Assembly: GCA_024363285.1 (NCBI GenBank)
Contig: AP024710.1
Coordinates: forward strand, 496,001-560,000
Direction of reading: 5' to 3'
Source: Leptolinea sp. HRD-7
GTDB lineage: Bacteria > Chloroflexota > Anaerolineae > Anaerolineales > Anaerolineaceae
DNA length: 64,000 nt
Positions 26,165-34,410 of this stretch are shown one piece after another (within the stretch, counting starts at the first letter, position 1; each line of letters begins with the position of its first letter). The position numbers and the translations under genes are program-made. The notes beneath the pieces were generated by a model that was given only the letters and a program-made list of their open reading frames with translations, made no database searches and was not told where the DNA came from.

Positions 26165-26977
26165 ATGAATCGCCCGGAGTCTGTTGCCAATCATGTTCTG
26201 GATAGGCTTGATATATTTGTTGCGGAAGATCTTCTACTTCTAGACGAAATTGTTCATGCTCGGGGAGCTTTAATTCACGAATGTTCTATGGAAGGCGCAG
26301 AAGCTCGCCTTTTGATTGGTCCTGGTAAACCAATTATTTCGGTTTCAACTTCTAATTACATCAACCCCTATCGACGTCGGTTTAGTATTGTGCATGAGTT
26401 AGGTCACCTTGAAATGCACCGAGGTAACGGTTTACTGCGATCTTGCACAAAACTGGATATCCAGGAAAGGCCAGCTGGAAACTCAGTCGATGCAGAACAA
26501 GAAGCTAATCAATTTGCATCGGCCTTTTTAATCCCTGCACGATTCGTGGAGCGTCCCTTTGCGGAAAATGCGCCCTCCTTCGATCTTATTTCTGAATGGT
26601 CTGAAAAGCTCCAAACATCCCTGACTGCGACTGCTCTCCGTTTCACACGCTTCACACTTGAGCCGGTTGCTGTTGTTTATTCCTTTCAAGGCAAAATCCA
26701 GTACTTCCAACCTTCTTCTGAATTCACGGAACTTGGAGTATTTCCGGATGTCAATCATCCGGTAGGTTTGAATACGGGTGCGAGGATGTTATTCAATAGG
26801 AAAGAAGTATCTCGCCAATGGCACGAAGTTCGAGCTGCAGAGTGGTTTCGAGAGAATAGAGATGCCTTTGATCGGGGGGATACGATTAGAGAATTGTCCA
26901 TTGGGATGCCAAATTATGATGCTGTATTAAGTCTATTGTGGGTAAATGAGCCCCTGGGACAAAAAGACGATTGGTAA
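26165..26977 (+). CDS. ImmA/IrrE-family metallopeptidase
   Basis: 270 residues from the ATG 7 bases after the previous stop. The zinc-binding motif HELGHLEMH follows YRRRFSIVHELGHLEM (residues about 80-90). A second conserved block is QEANQFASAFLIPARF, the E-x-x-A-x-x-FA helix with LIP typical of ImmA/IrrE. ImmA of ICEBs1 cleaves the ImmR repressor after DNA damage to release the element's genes, and IrrE/PprI works similarly. Here the likely target is the preceding helical protein or another repressor of the element. Confidence 0.88.
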   Translation: MNRPESVANHVLDRLDIFVAEDLLLLDEIVHARGALIHECSMEGAEARLLIGPGKPIISVSTSNYINPYRRRFSIVHELGHLEMHRGNGLLRSCTKLDIQERPAGNSVDAEQEANQFASAFLIPARFVERPFAENAPSFDLISEWSEKLQTSLTATALRFTRFTLEPVAVVYSFQGKIQYFQPSSEFTELGVFPDVNHPVGLNTGARMLFNRKEVSRQWHEVRAAEWFRENRDAFDRGDTIRELSIGMPNYDAVLSLLWVNEPLGQKDDW

Positions 26978-27124
26978 GCTCCATTGTAGTTATCCATAAG
27001 CCAACCTCTGGTATTTAATAAACTAAAATATGATGATAGGGACGATTGTGCTGACCAACACTAATGTTAAAAAGCAAGATAGCTCTTCGAAAGGTTGATT
27101 TGAAAACTTGTGTGAATTACTCCC

Positions 27125-27152
27125 TTGTAATAATCATGGAATTGGGTATAAT
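27125..27152 (+). promoter_or_regulatory. Promoter for the hairpin RNA/Abi gene
   Basis: TTGTAA (27125-27130) and a consensus TATAAT (27147-27152) with 16-base spacing. The expected start is near 27159, just before the ACCCACC hairpin and about 70 bases upstream of the Abi start codon. Confidence 0.7.
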
Positions 27153-27157
27153 ACTGT

Positions 27158-27215
27158 CAACAGAACCCACCACGCCTCTGCTTAGCATGCGCACCGAGGT
27201 GGGTCATTTATTTAA
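27158..27215 (+). ncRNA. Candidate small hairpin RNA upstream of the Abi gene
   Basis: ACCCACC (27165-27171) pairs perfectly with GGTGGGT (27198-27204), enclosing a 26-base loop with internal pairing (GCATGC region). A run with several T (CATTTATTTAAGG) follows. A good promoter puts the transcript start a few bases before the stem. Structured RNAs have been reported upstream of abiF-type genes. This hairpin sits in the right place, but it may equally be an attenuator of the Abi message. Confidence 0.55.
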
Positions 27216-27230
27216 GGATGCTTAATCTAT

Positions 27231-28085
27231 ATGGCTTTAAAACCAGCTCTGTCAGTTCATGACCAAATAGAATTATTACGTCAACGAGGAATGACGATTG
27301 ATGAGGAGAAAAAAGCCACCGCTTTTCTTCAGTCCAACCACTACTATCGTTTGAATATTTATTTTCACAAATTTATGGATTCGCCAGATCATTACCAAGA
27401 TGATTTCAAATTTTCACAGATTATTGCTGTTTATGAAAATGATAGGTGGTTACGGAACAAAATCTTATCGGTACTCGAGCCCATCGAAATTAATACAAGA
27501 ACTCAGATATCGCATCATTTAGCGCTGACATACGGATCAAATGCGTTTTATCAAGCAAAGATCTTTAAAGACAGCGTGAAATACCAGGAAATTTTTGATA
27601 ATTTCTCGGCTGAAATTGCACGTAATAAGAAAGATCCAGTAATTGTTCATCATCAGAAAAAGTATGCGGGGGTTTTCCCTATTTGGGTTGTGGTTGAGTA
27701 TTTCTCATTCAACACTCTCTCCAAGCTGTACAAAAACCTTTTAGAGCCAGATAAAAAAATTATTGCACAAGGTCTTTACAATGCGAATGATTACTTATTT
27801 GGACAATGGTTGCATGTATTGAGTATTCAAAGGAATATTTGTGCTCATTATGGCTATTTATTTCGGCGGGAGTATCCCATTAGGCCAATCATCGCTAAAT
27901 CCTTCAAATGGGATTCTACCCAAGACAACCAACTCTTTGCGCTGTTTCTTGTAATGCGACGATTATCAGATCGCAACTTATGGCATACTTTTATTCAGAA
28001 TATTTCTGATGCTGAGAAAACCAGGCCATTTTTTGATTTAGGGGATTATGGATTCCCTACAGATTGGCGTTCCTATTTGGTCTAA
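27231..28085 (+). CDS. Abi_2 (AbiF/AbiD-type) abortive-infection protein
   Basis: 284 residues. The N-terminus LSVHDQIELLRQRGMTIDEE followed by FLQSNHYYRLNIYF is the start signature of the Abi_2 family. It continues with YENDRWLRNKILSVLEPIEI, and near residue 205 has IQRNICAHYGYLFRREYPIR. That R-N-x-x-A-H is the HEPN RxxxxH RNase motif. Members cause growth arrest or death of phage-infected cells, probably by cutting RNA. It lies in an accessory block beside the ubiquitin-like operon and the replication genes of the element. Confidence 0.9.
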   Translation: MALKPALSVHDQIELLRQRGMTIDEEKKATAFLQSNHYYRLNIYFHKFMDSPDHYQDDFKFSQIIAVYENDRWLRNKILSVLEPIEINTRTQISHHLALTYGSNAFYQAKIFKDSVKYQEIFDNFSAEIARNKKDPVIVHHQKKYAGVFPIWVVVEYFSFNTLSKLYKNLLEPDKKIIAQGLYNANDYLFGQWLHVLSIQRNICAHYGYLFRREYPIRPIIAKSFKWDSTQDNQLFALFLVMRRLSDRNLWHTFIQNISDAEKTRPFFDLGDYGFPTDWRSYLV

Positions 28086-28158
28086 ATTTCCATTCAGCAC
28101 ACTCTTCCCCCTTAAGACTCTAGAGGAACGATGCAGATAGAACGGAGCACACACCGTT

Positions 28159-29469
28159 CTATTTTTCATTTCCTCTCCGTTGAGAAAACCAGATGCTTCC
28201 ATCCTTTCCTGCACGCTTCCCATTTCGTAATCCGTGGAGATTCGTCAGAAAAGAGTTGTAATTTAACCCATTTAAAGCAAGATTGATTTCTCCCTGAATA
28301 GCTCTCTGACAGTTCAGATTATCACAAAAAACATACAGGTTTCCATTTGAAGCTTCATAAAACTTCATCCATTTCGTTTTTCGGGATATTGGATCCTTAC
28401 TCACATCCCGCTCTACTTCGACGAATATTACCTCGCCTGTTTTGGAATCCACTGCAGTAATATCCGGAATATAGGTTTTGCCATTCGACAAGTTGATCGA
28501 TTGAGCCCGTCCTTGAATTCTGTAACCTTCATCTACCAGGATTTCCCCGGCCTGAATATTCAGAATGGTATGTTCCGGTGAAGAATGGTGTCTTATTAGG
28601 ATGTCAAATTCATTTTCCTTGGGAATTTTGCCTGTTAATACCTGGTATGCAACTTGACCATTGCGAGTCAAATGCAGCACCGCAGGCTGATTTCCACCAG
28701 AACTGGATCCTTGCTCAACAACACCACTTATCTGTTCAACCAAGATTGGAAATTCATTTCCTTCCAGTGACATTAACCAATTCAAGGCTTCATCCAGGTT
28801 TTTGTTTGCGGTTGATAAGGAAAGGCGTTTTGCCATTTGCTTTATGATGGATGGTCGTAAAGCAATCCCCATTTCACCCATCACAAAAATAGCCGCCGAT
28901 GTTTTTTCATAGTTCTTGGTGGACTGCCAGGTTTTTACCCAATCCGGAACTGGCGTAAGGTCCCTCGATTCTTCAGTACCCGATTTTGGGGATTGAATGT
29001 CCTGAGCAACCTCATCTTTCTGAATCTGTCGAAGGGCAGCTAAGTGGGCTTCCAGTGCTGCCTTCTCTGCCTGCAATTTCTTTTTCGATTCCTGAGTGGC
29101 ATTGAGCTCATGTTCCAGATCAGAATATTTCTGATTGAGTTCTTTCAAGCTTTGTTTTAATTCATTTATTTCCAAGGGCTCAATTTTCTTCGATGCTGGT
29201 CCTTGCAAAGTTCGCAGCCGAACATGAATCAGATATGCCAGGTCATCATCGCTAAATGATTCCAATGGTCGGGTCGCTTTTTCGCACGATTCATCGTAAT
29301 CCTGATCCAGAAGCCTCAAAAGTGCGACCAGCTGCTTGTGGGCATTTTCCCATAATTTCTGAGCATTGGCTTGCATTTTTTGCTCGTGCTCCTCGCTTTG
29401 CCCGATGATTTCTCTGGAGATCCGAATTGATTGGTTCCGTTGGAATTCTTCTAACGTGAGATCAACCAC
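28159..29469 (-). CDS. Coiled-coil protein with PD-(D/E)XK nuclease-like C-terminus
   Basis: 436 residues from the GTG at 29469, with GGAG 9 bases upstream; a longer frame reaches 29562 but would overlap the previous gene by 112 bases. Residues about 90-190 form a long coiled coil (ELKQSLKELNQKYSDLEHEL, KKKLQAEKAALEAHLAAL). A middle helical domain of about 100 residues could be a winged helix. The C-terminus has YIPDITAVDSKTGEVIFVEV followed by RKTKW, a D-x13-ExE pattern like restriction-endonuclease folds. It may be a replication/recombination nuclease of the element, or an end-processing factor. The family was not recognised with certainty. Confidence 0.65.
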   Translation of the reverse strand: MVDLTLEEFQRNQSIRISREIIGQSEEHEQKMQANAQKLWENAHKQLVALLRLLDQDYDESCEKATRPLESFSDDDLAYLIHVRLRTLQGPASKKIEPLEINELKQSLKELNQKYSDLEHELNATQESKKKLQAEKAALEAHLAALRQIQKDEVAQDIQSPKSGTEESRDLTPVPDWVKTWQSTKNYEKTSAAIFVMGEMGIALRPSIIKQMAKRLSLSTANKNLDEALNWLMSLEGNEFPILVEQISGVVEQGSSSGGNQPAVLHLTRNGQVAYQVLTGKIPKENEFDILIRHHSSPEHTILNIQAGEILVDEGYRIQGRAQSINLSNGKTYIPDITAVDSKTGEVIFVEVERDVSKDPISRKTKWMKFYEASNGNLYVFCDNLNCQRAIQGEINLALNGLNYNSFLTNLHGLRNGKRAGKDGSIWFSQRRGNEK

Positions 29470-29993
29470 TTGTTCTTCTCCAATTCCGACTTCATCTGGC
29501 GAGAATCTTCCAGCAATTGGATAGCCTGTTCCTGATTTTCTTGCTCTGGCGCGCTGACCCACTGTAGAGCGCTGCGAGCCGCTTCAAGATAACTCAGCAT
29601 TGTCGAGAGCATTTGCTCATGCATCCCCATGCCAATTGGGGGCACCCGGGTCCGATCAACCTGTTGAGCAAGCTCAACAGCGTGCTGGAGAGTTTGTTGG
29701 GCTGATCTGGACTGTGAAAAGAGGTCGCCTTGTTGGTCAGTAGCAATAATGTGAGCAATCTCGCCATCCAAAGTATTCAACTCAGATATCCATGATTGCG
29801 CGGACTTTCTGTAATCCTCCACTGCTTTGACCTCCGGCAAGAGAAGAACCGGTTTTCCCTGTTCATCCAATGGGGAGACGAAGGCACCAATAATCGTAAA
29901 GATCACCGCAAGACCGAATAGTATCCAACCAAGCTTTTGCAGTTTTTCTTCAGAGATCTGGATTTCCGGTTCATTAGGACTATTCACTGTCAT
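29451..29993 (-). CDS. Single-pass membrane protein, unknown
   Basis: 180 residues. The start is the ATG with GGAG 8 bases upstream, overlapping the SSB-like gene by 14 bases. One helix near residues 24-42 (LGWILFGLAVIFTIIGAFVS) is followed by a helical domain rich in Gln (AQQTLQHAVELAQQVDRTRV). The end overlaps the next gene by 19 bases, so the genes are co-translated. The function is unknown. It is part of the replication/partition block. Confidence 0.65.
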   Translation of the reverse strand: MTVNSPNEPEIQISEEKLQKLGWILFGLAVIFTIIGAFVSPLDEQGKPVLLLPEVKAVEDYRKSAQSWISELNTLDGEIAHIIATDQQGDLFSQSRSAQQTLQHAVELAQQVDRTRVPPIGMGMHEQMLSTMLSYLEAARSALQWVSAPEQENQEQAIQLLEDSRQMKSELEKNKWLISR

Positions 29994-30420
29994 GACCGAA
30001 TTCTCCAACTTCAAGGATCTGTGTGATGATTTCCAGATCGGTAGCGGAATTTCGTTTTCCACGCTGTTTTAAATCTGCGATCACTTGTTTTCCGCGTTCA
30101 TAATCAATATTGCGGATAAATTCAACTCGTTCAGCAACGACTTCAAAAACGGGGGTTGTCGTGTTTGGCCGGTTGCGCAGTTGAATATGCCCTTCAACAC
30201 CGATCCGGCTGCCTTTCTGGACATGTCCGTACACCAATTCAGCCAGGGTGCCATAAACCAGCACTCTTAATCCCTTCACAGGTTTTGATTCCGAGCTGCC
30301 GTCGATCATCAGGTACAGACGAACATAAGGGATAGGGTCCTGATTCTGGGGACGCAAATAATCAAAATAGATATCCCCGGTTATGTCGCCACGTTGCCAT
30401 GTAAGATTTCCTTGCGCCAT
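29980..30420 (-). CDS. SSB-like OB-fold protein
   Basis: 146 residues, ATG with AAGGAG. The sequence GDIYFDYLRPQ, YVRLYLMIDGSSESKPVKGL, RVLVYGTLAELVYGHVQKGS, RIGVEGHIQLR and FEVVAERVEFI has the strand-turn-strand pattern of single-strand DNA-binding (SSB/PriB-like) OB folds, especially KGSRIGVEGHI. The C-terminus is not the acidic DDDIPF tail of host SSB, so it may not recruit host repair proteins. In this block it probably protects single-stranded DNA during element replication or transfer. Confidence 0.75.
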   Translation of the reverse strand: MAQGNLTWQRGDITGDIYFDYLRPQNQDPIPYVRLYLMIDGSSESKPVKGLRVLVYGTLAELVYGHVQKGSRIGVEGHIQLRNRPNTTTPVFEVVAERVEFIRNIDYERGKQVIADLKQRGKRNSATDLEIITQILEVGEFGHDSE

Positions 30421-30485
30421 AATTCGTTGTCTCCTTTTTATGAATGTTTGTTTGAAATCACTAACCTGTAAAAGGTACGCATATC

Positions 30486-32651
30486 CTAATTACTCATCCA
30501 ACACGTTTCCTCCTCAATATCCAGAACCAATCCCAAAGCATCCGCTAAAAGCCGGATACGATCCCTTTTCACCTCTGCAAAAAGCATTCGCCAATTTTGA
30601 TCTGTTGGGGAATAAAAAGTGAACGACTGCTCAATCAGGCGGGCAAGATTTCGCGGCTGTAATGCAGCCAGGCGTTCACTCGCTCCGCCGGCTCCGACTC
30701 CAGGATTCTCTTTTAGCTTGGCAATGGCCAGGCTGTACGGATTCTGGATGTTGGGTTGGGAAGCGCCATGAATAATCCAGGATACAAAAGGTAAAGCGTT
30801 CTTTTCTTGATCGAGTAAAGCTTGCCGATTTTTCTTGTCTGCGCGTGCCAACAATTTATCCAATGACCAATTTCCACTTGAATCAGTCACTACCGCCACC
30901 GATTGACTGGTTGGATCGTTCAGCAAAATCGATGTATCTTGGGTAGAGGAGGTATCTTTTTCTTTTGGGGAATCTTTAAAGCTTTTGAGAATCTTTAAAA
31001 GGGTCTCAAAACAACCCTTGGCTTCCGGGTCGAGCGTCGCAAAACAATCATTGAGGATGCCCTTGAGAGTCTCAGAACAATCCTTGGTTAAATCTGAGAG
31101 TCTAAAAACAACCTTTGGTTCTGTTTTGACAGTCTCATATCCCTCTCGCTCCGCTCGGGGACGCGCCGCGCAACCATTGCCCAATAAAGTGATCCAAGAA
31201 TCTAATTCGTCTTGAACACAATGATCTTCTGATTTCACAAGAAGGGACGAAACAGCCTGTTGGATGGCTAGGTGTTGTGGAGTTAGTGGATCAATCCTCT
31301 GTACCTTGAATTTCCAACTATAGCTGCCCTCAGAATTGATCCGATGATCGATGCGCTCAACAAAAAGAGCTATTAGATCCTGAAGACGTTGCCGGCGAGA
31401 AAATTCCTCAACGGTACGATCACTTAATTCATCCTTACGTTTTCCTCTCTCAATCCAGGCTGGAAGCCAGTTCGCCACAACGCGAGCGTTATTGATCCCT
31501 AGACGATTTGATATAGCTTGATATCCACCCTCAATCCAGACTGCATCTCGGATCTCGCCTGTCTCATCATTGAAGTAGCACAGATTGCGCAAAACCAGGA
31601 CAAACATGGCAGCATCTGCTCCGAGAACCGGTAACCAGTTTTTGAGAAAATACCACGTGACCAGGATGAAATCCCCCTGACCTAACAATCGGTCAGCAAG
31701 CTGATCTGCCAGGGTCCCAAGTTCTCCGTCGAGCCGGTGACCAATCAATTCCCGGATGACATCCTGAACGGTCTGATAGTGTGGAATCATTTTGTCGAAT
31801 TCTTCTTGAGGGAGCCGCACCGGATAATGCAAGATGTCCTTTGGATTCGCGTTGATAGCCAATTGCAAAGCAGACTGAGGTGAATCCTGGATACCATGAG
31901 CCAGTAAGAAAGTTTTCAAGTCTTCAGCATCCCCAGGTGTCAGCGGGGATTCGAATAGTTCATATTTGTTGGAGGACTTTTTGGCTCTCCCTGACCGCTT
32001 ATCTACTTCATGATCGGTGTCAATCTTTCTCGCAAACCATTCCAGACTGCTACCGGGTTGTAACAAGCGAAAGAACTGAGCCCGGCTGATCCCAGCCCAT
32101 TGGCAAATACGCTCAGCGCGAACGGCAACTTTGCAGCTCCCTTTTCGAGCCTTTCCACCGCTCGCCAGGTAATATTCCTGCCACAATGCCATGATCAAGA
32201 AAATCATTTGTGATCCGACGTATGGCAGCCAGCGCAGGTAATATACCGGTAAGCGAACTACCCGGCTTGGCTCAATTAGGTAATTCCGGATGGAGCTGTA
32301 ATGGATATCCAACTCAATGGGATTGTCCTGAGAATCTTCCAGGTCTGGATCAACTTCCTGAGTGAGATCATCCCCATCATCAATTTCCTGGTCACAAACA
32401 ACGAAACGAACCTTAACTTCTCTGTTCATCACCCCCATTAGGAATCGCTGCAGGGTGGTCGTTAATCGGTTTTCTAACCACTCACGGCCATATGAATTCA
32501 TGCAGCCGATCACAAATGTGTCATCTGAAAAATCCACCAAATGGGTTGGCTTCACCCAGGTACTAAAAGCCGCCCGGGACATATCCATTTCGAGGTTAGC
32601 AATGGCCGCTTGCCAGGCTTTCTGCGGTGAAAATTCAACGACTGCATTCAT
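30486..32651 (-). CDS. Replication protein with a DnaA-type N-terminal domain
   Basis: 721 residues from the ATG at 32651; an open frame extends 57 bases further. Residues about 8-85 (AWQAAIANLEMDMSRAAFST, FVIGCMNSYGREWLENRLTT, NREVKVRFVV) match DnaA domain I. No AAA+ Walker motifs follow, so this is not a normal DnaA. The rest resembles a large plasmid-type replication initiator with helical and winged-helix-like segments (AERICQWAGISRAQFFRLL, GYQAISNRLGINNARVVANW) and a low-complexity Ser/Thr/Asp linker near 560-600. Iteron-like repeats lie about 135 bases upstream. It probably binds them and may use domain I to recruit host helicase. Confidence 0.7.
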   Translation of the reverse strand: MNAVVEFSPQKAWQAAIANLEMDMSRAAFSTWVKPTHLVDFSDDTFVIGCMNSYGREWLENRLTTTLQRFLMGVMNREVKVRFVVCDQEIDDGDDLTQEVDPDLEDSQDNPIELDIHYSSIRNYLIEPSRVVRLPVYYLRWLPYVGSQMIFLIMALWQEYYLASGGKARKGSCKVAVRAERICQWAGISRAQFFRLLQPGSSLEWFARKIDTDHEVDKRSGRAKKSSNKYELFESPLTPGDAEDLKTFLLAHGIQDSPQSALQLAINANPKDILHYPVRLPQEEFDKMIPHYQTVQDVIRELIGHRLDGELGTLADQLADRLLGQGDFILVTWYFLKNWLPVLGADAAMFVLVLRNLCYFNDETGEIRDAVWIEGGYQAISNRLGINNARVVANWLPAWIERGKRKDELSDRTVEEFSRRQRLQDLIALFVERIDHRINSEGSYSWKFKVQRIDPLTPQHLAIQQAVSSLLVKSEDHCVQDELDSWITLLGNGCAARPRAEREGYETVKTEPKVVFRLSDLTKDCSETLKGILNDCFATLDPEAKGCFETLLKILKSFKDSPKEKDTSSTQDTSILLNDPTSQSVAVVTDSSGNWSLDKLLARADKKNRQALLDQEKNALPFVSWIIHGASQPNIQNPYSLAIAKLKENPGVGAGGASERLAALQPRNLARLIEQSFTFYSPTDQNWRMLFAEVKRDRIRLLADALGLVLDIEEETCWMSN

Positions 32652-32786
32652 AAAAGAAATCCCTATTGATAAAAAATCAATCTCGAATAAAGCGAAATAA
32701 AGGCACATTTACAGCCTTTGTTGGAAGAACGGTAGTTATCCCATTCCTTCCGGAAAAGTCCCCTTTACGGGCTTCCTGTGGTTTCA

Positions 32787-32865
32787 ACGTCAGCAACTCC
32801 GTCTGCGTCAACGTCTGCGGCATGTCAGCAGCACGTCTGCGGCACGTCAGCATGGACGCAGACGT
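32787..32865. repeat. Iteron-like direct repeats upstream of the initiator gene
   Basis: Two near-identical 20-base units, ACGTCTGCGGCATGTCAGCA (32811-32830) and ACGTCTGCGGCACGTCAGCA (32833-32852), are 22 bases apart. They are preceded by related pieces (ACGTCAGCA at 32787, GTCTGCGTCA at 32801) and followed by the inverted ACGCAGACGT (32856-32865). A cluster of 20-22-base repeats between a replication initiator and a ParA partner is typical of iteron origins. Confidence 0.65.
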
Positions 32866-32924
32866 GATTCTTGGAGTGAAAATGAAATAGTTGATTTTCC
32901 AGGAAAGGTTAGAGACCATTAGCA

Positions 32925-33620
32925 TCACTCCAGAAATAAAGTCTTCCCTTTTGTCTTAGGTGACGGTTGCAGGATTAAGCTTCCATTGTGAAAAGCCTGT
33001 GAACCTTCTATAACGAAGAAATAGACAACTTCTCCGACCGGTAAAGTATGCTCCCGCGCAATCGACCGAACTTCTTCCTTTAATGAAGCTGGAATTCGGA
33101 ATGTCGCTCTTACTTCCCATTGGGGGATGGCTTCTTGGTCTTTCCCGATTTTTTTCTTTTTGGTTCCACCAGCTTTCTTTTCTGGAACTGGGAATGCATC
33201 AGCCAGCCATTTATGGTTTCCCGGTTTTTGAGCAGGAAAGATGGTGCTTCCTTTATTGCCCTCAGAGTACAAGGTCATTCTCTGCGCCTTGGGGTACGCT
33301 AAAAGTTTGATCTCTCCATTGCGGTAAAGTCTTGCGCCATATTCCAGAAACGCCCTAACGACTTCATCTCTAGGAACCAAAAGAGACTGAGCATCTTTGA
33401 TAATCAAATCCACAACCTGCTGAGGTATTCCCCGGTACGTTACAGTTTCAAGCCGATGAACTTGTTCCCACTTACGGGATCTTTTCTTCCTGAGATCTGC
33501 CGTGGGAATTAAATCCAAGGGCTGTTGTTGGACCATCTTGGATCCTTGCTTTTGATCCTCCTCAACCTCGGTTATTGGATTAGGGTCACGTAGACCTGTA
33601 AATGCGTCTCGCCTTGCCAT
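32925..33620 (-). CDS. Partition partner/DNA-binding protein after ParA
   Basis: 231 residues, ATG with GAGG. It begins 8 bases after the ParA stop on the same strand. Two segments look like DNA-binding helices: TYRGIPQQVVDLIIKDAQSL with PRDEVVRAFLEYG near 75-105, and VRATFRIPASLKEEVRSIAR with VGEVVYFFVIEG near 170-210. The second is ribbon-helix-helix-like. The linker is basic (KKKKIGK). The gene order supports a ParB/ParG-like centromere-binding role, but the sequence does not match a ParB nuclease fold. Confidence 0.68.
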   Translation of the reverse strand: MARRDAFTGLRDPNPITEVEEDQKQGSKMVQQQPLDLIPTADLRKKRSRKWEQVHRLETVTYRGIPQQVVDLIIKDAQSLLVPRDEVVRAFLEYGARLYRNGEIKLLAYPKAQRMTLYSEGNKGSTIFPAQKPGNHKWLADAFPVPEKKAGGTKKKKIGKDQEAIPQWEVRATFRIPASLKEEVRSIAREHTLPVGEVVYFFVIEGSQAFHNGSLILQPSPKTKGKTLFLE

Positions 33621-33628
33621 CGTAACCT

Positions 33629-34399
33629 CTAATATTTCAATACGAGAGTTGCCAAAGCTTTATATTCCTCGGCAGCCCGCGTTTCTGGCGCATACTCAAA
33701 AATGGTCTTTGCCTCAGACCAACATTCACGCAAGACAGTCGCCCGATGAATGGGAGAAAGCACCTTGTCGCTGAATGTTGCCTGCAGATCCTGAAGTGAG
33801 TCGCGTGACTCGTTGGTACCATCAAAAAAGGTAGGTAAGATCCCCAGCAATCCCCCTTGCCAATTCTTTTTGTTCCTCAAGGTCTGGATAGTTGTGACTG
33901 TCTTCGCTAAAGAATCTAATGATGCGAATTCTGTTGCTGTAGGAACAATCACCAGGTCAGCCGCCCAGATTGCACGTTCCTGTAAGCCACCCACTGATGG
34001 GGAGGTATCGAAAATGATGTAATCAAACCGATCTTTAGTGAATGTTTTCAGTAGACCTTTTATGTAGGAGATCGGTTGATCCTGGACACCCAACATCATT
34101 TGCGCAGCGGAGGTCATTGAGTTGCCTGGAATCAACTGTAAGAAATCACGACCTGTATCACGGACCCATTGGCGGATAAATGTTATTTCACTTGGAGAGC
34201 CTGGTTGGGTTGTCAGGAAATAATACGTTCCCATTTGGCTATCCATTCCCAACTTGGTTGCGCACTGTCCTTGTGGATCAAGGTCAATCAACAAAACTTG
34301 TTTAGTTTTCAGAGTGAGAGCATGTGCCAGATTTACTGCGGTGGTTGTCTTTCCTACCCCGCCTTTTTGATTCGAAATGGTGATGATTTTTGTGGTCAT
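33629..34399 (-). CDS. parA: ParA-family partition ATPase
   Basis: 256 residues, ATG with AAGGAG. The deviant Walker A is SNQKGGVGKTTTAVNLAHAL (residues 8-27) and Walker A' DLDPQGQCATKLG follows; the switch/Walker B region reads YIIFDTSPSVGGL. These are ParA/Soj signatures, and the short N-terminus without a helix-turn-helix makes it type Ib-like. It moves the element DNA to daughter cells and works with the centromere-binding partner, here probably the next gene. Confidence 0.9.
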   Translation of the reverse strand: MTTKIITISNQKGGVGKTTTAVNLAHALTLKTKQVLLIDLDPQGQCATKLGMDSQMGTYYFLTTQPGSPSEITFIRQWVRDTGRDFLQLIPGNSMTSAAQMMLGVQDQPISYIKGLLKTFTKDRFDYIIFDTSPSVGGLQERAIWAADLVIVPTATEFASLDSLAKTVTTIQTLRNKKNWQGGLLGILPTFFDGTNESRDSLQDLQATFSDKVLSPIHRATVLRECWSEAKTIFEYAPETRAAEEYKALATLVLKY

Positions 34400-34410
34400 T
34401 TGATTTCTCC

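Noticed and set aside
32677..32928. Small minus-strand ORF over the iteron region
   Set aside because: It has no protein features and its sequence follows the DNA repeats; the region is better explained as an origin.
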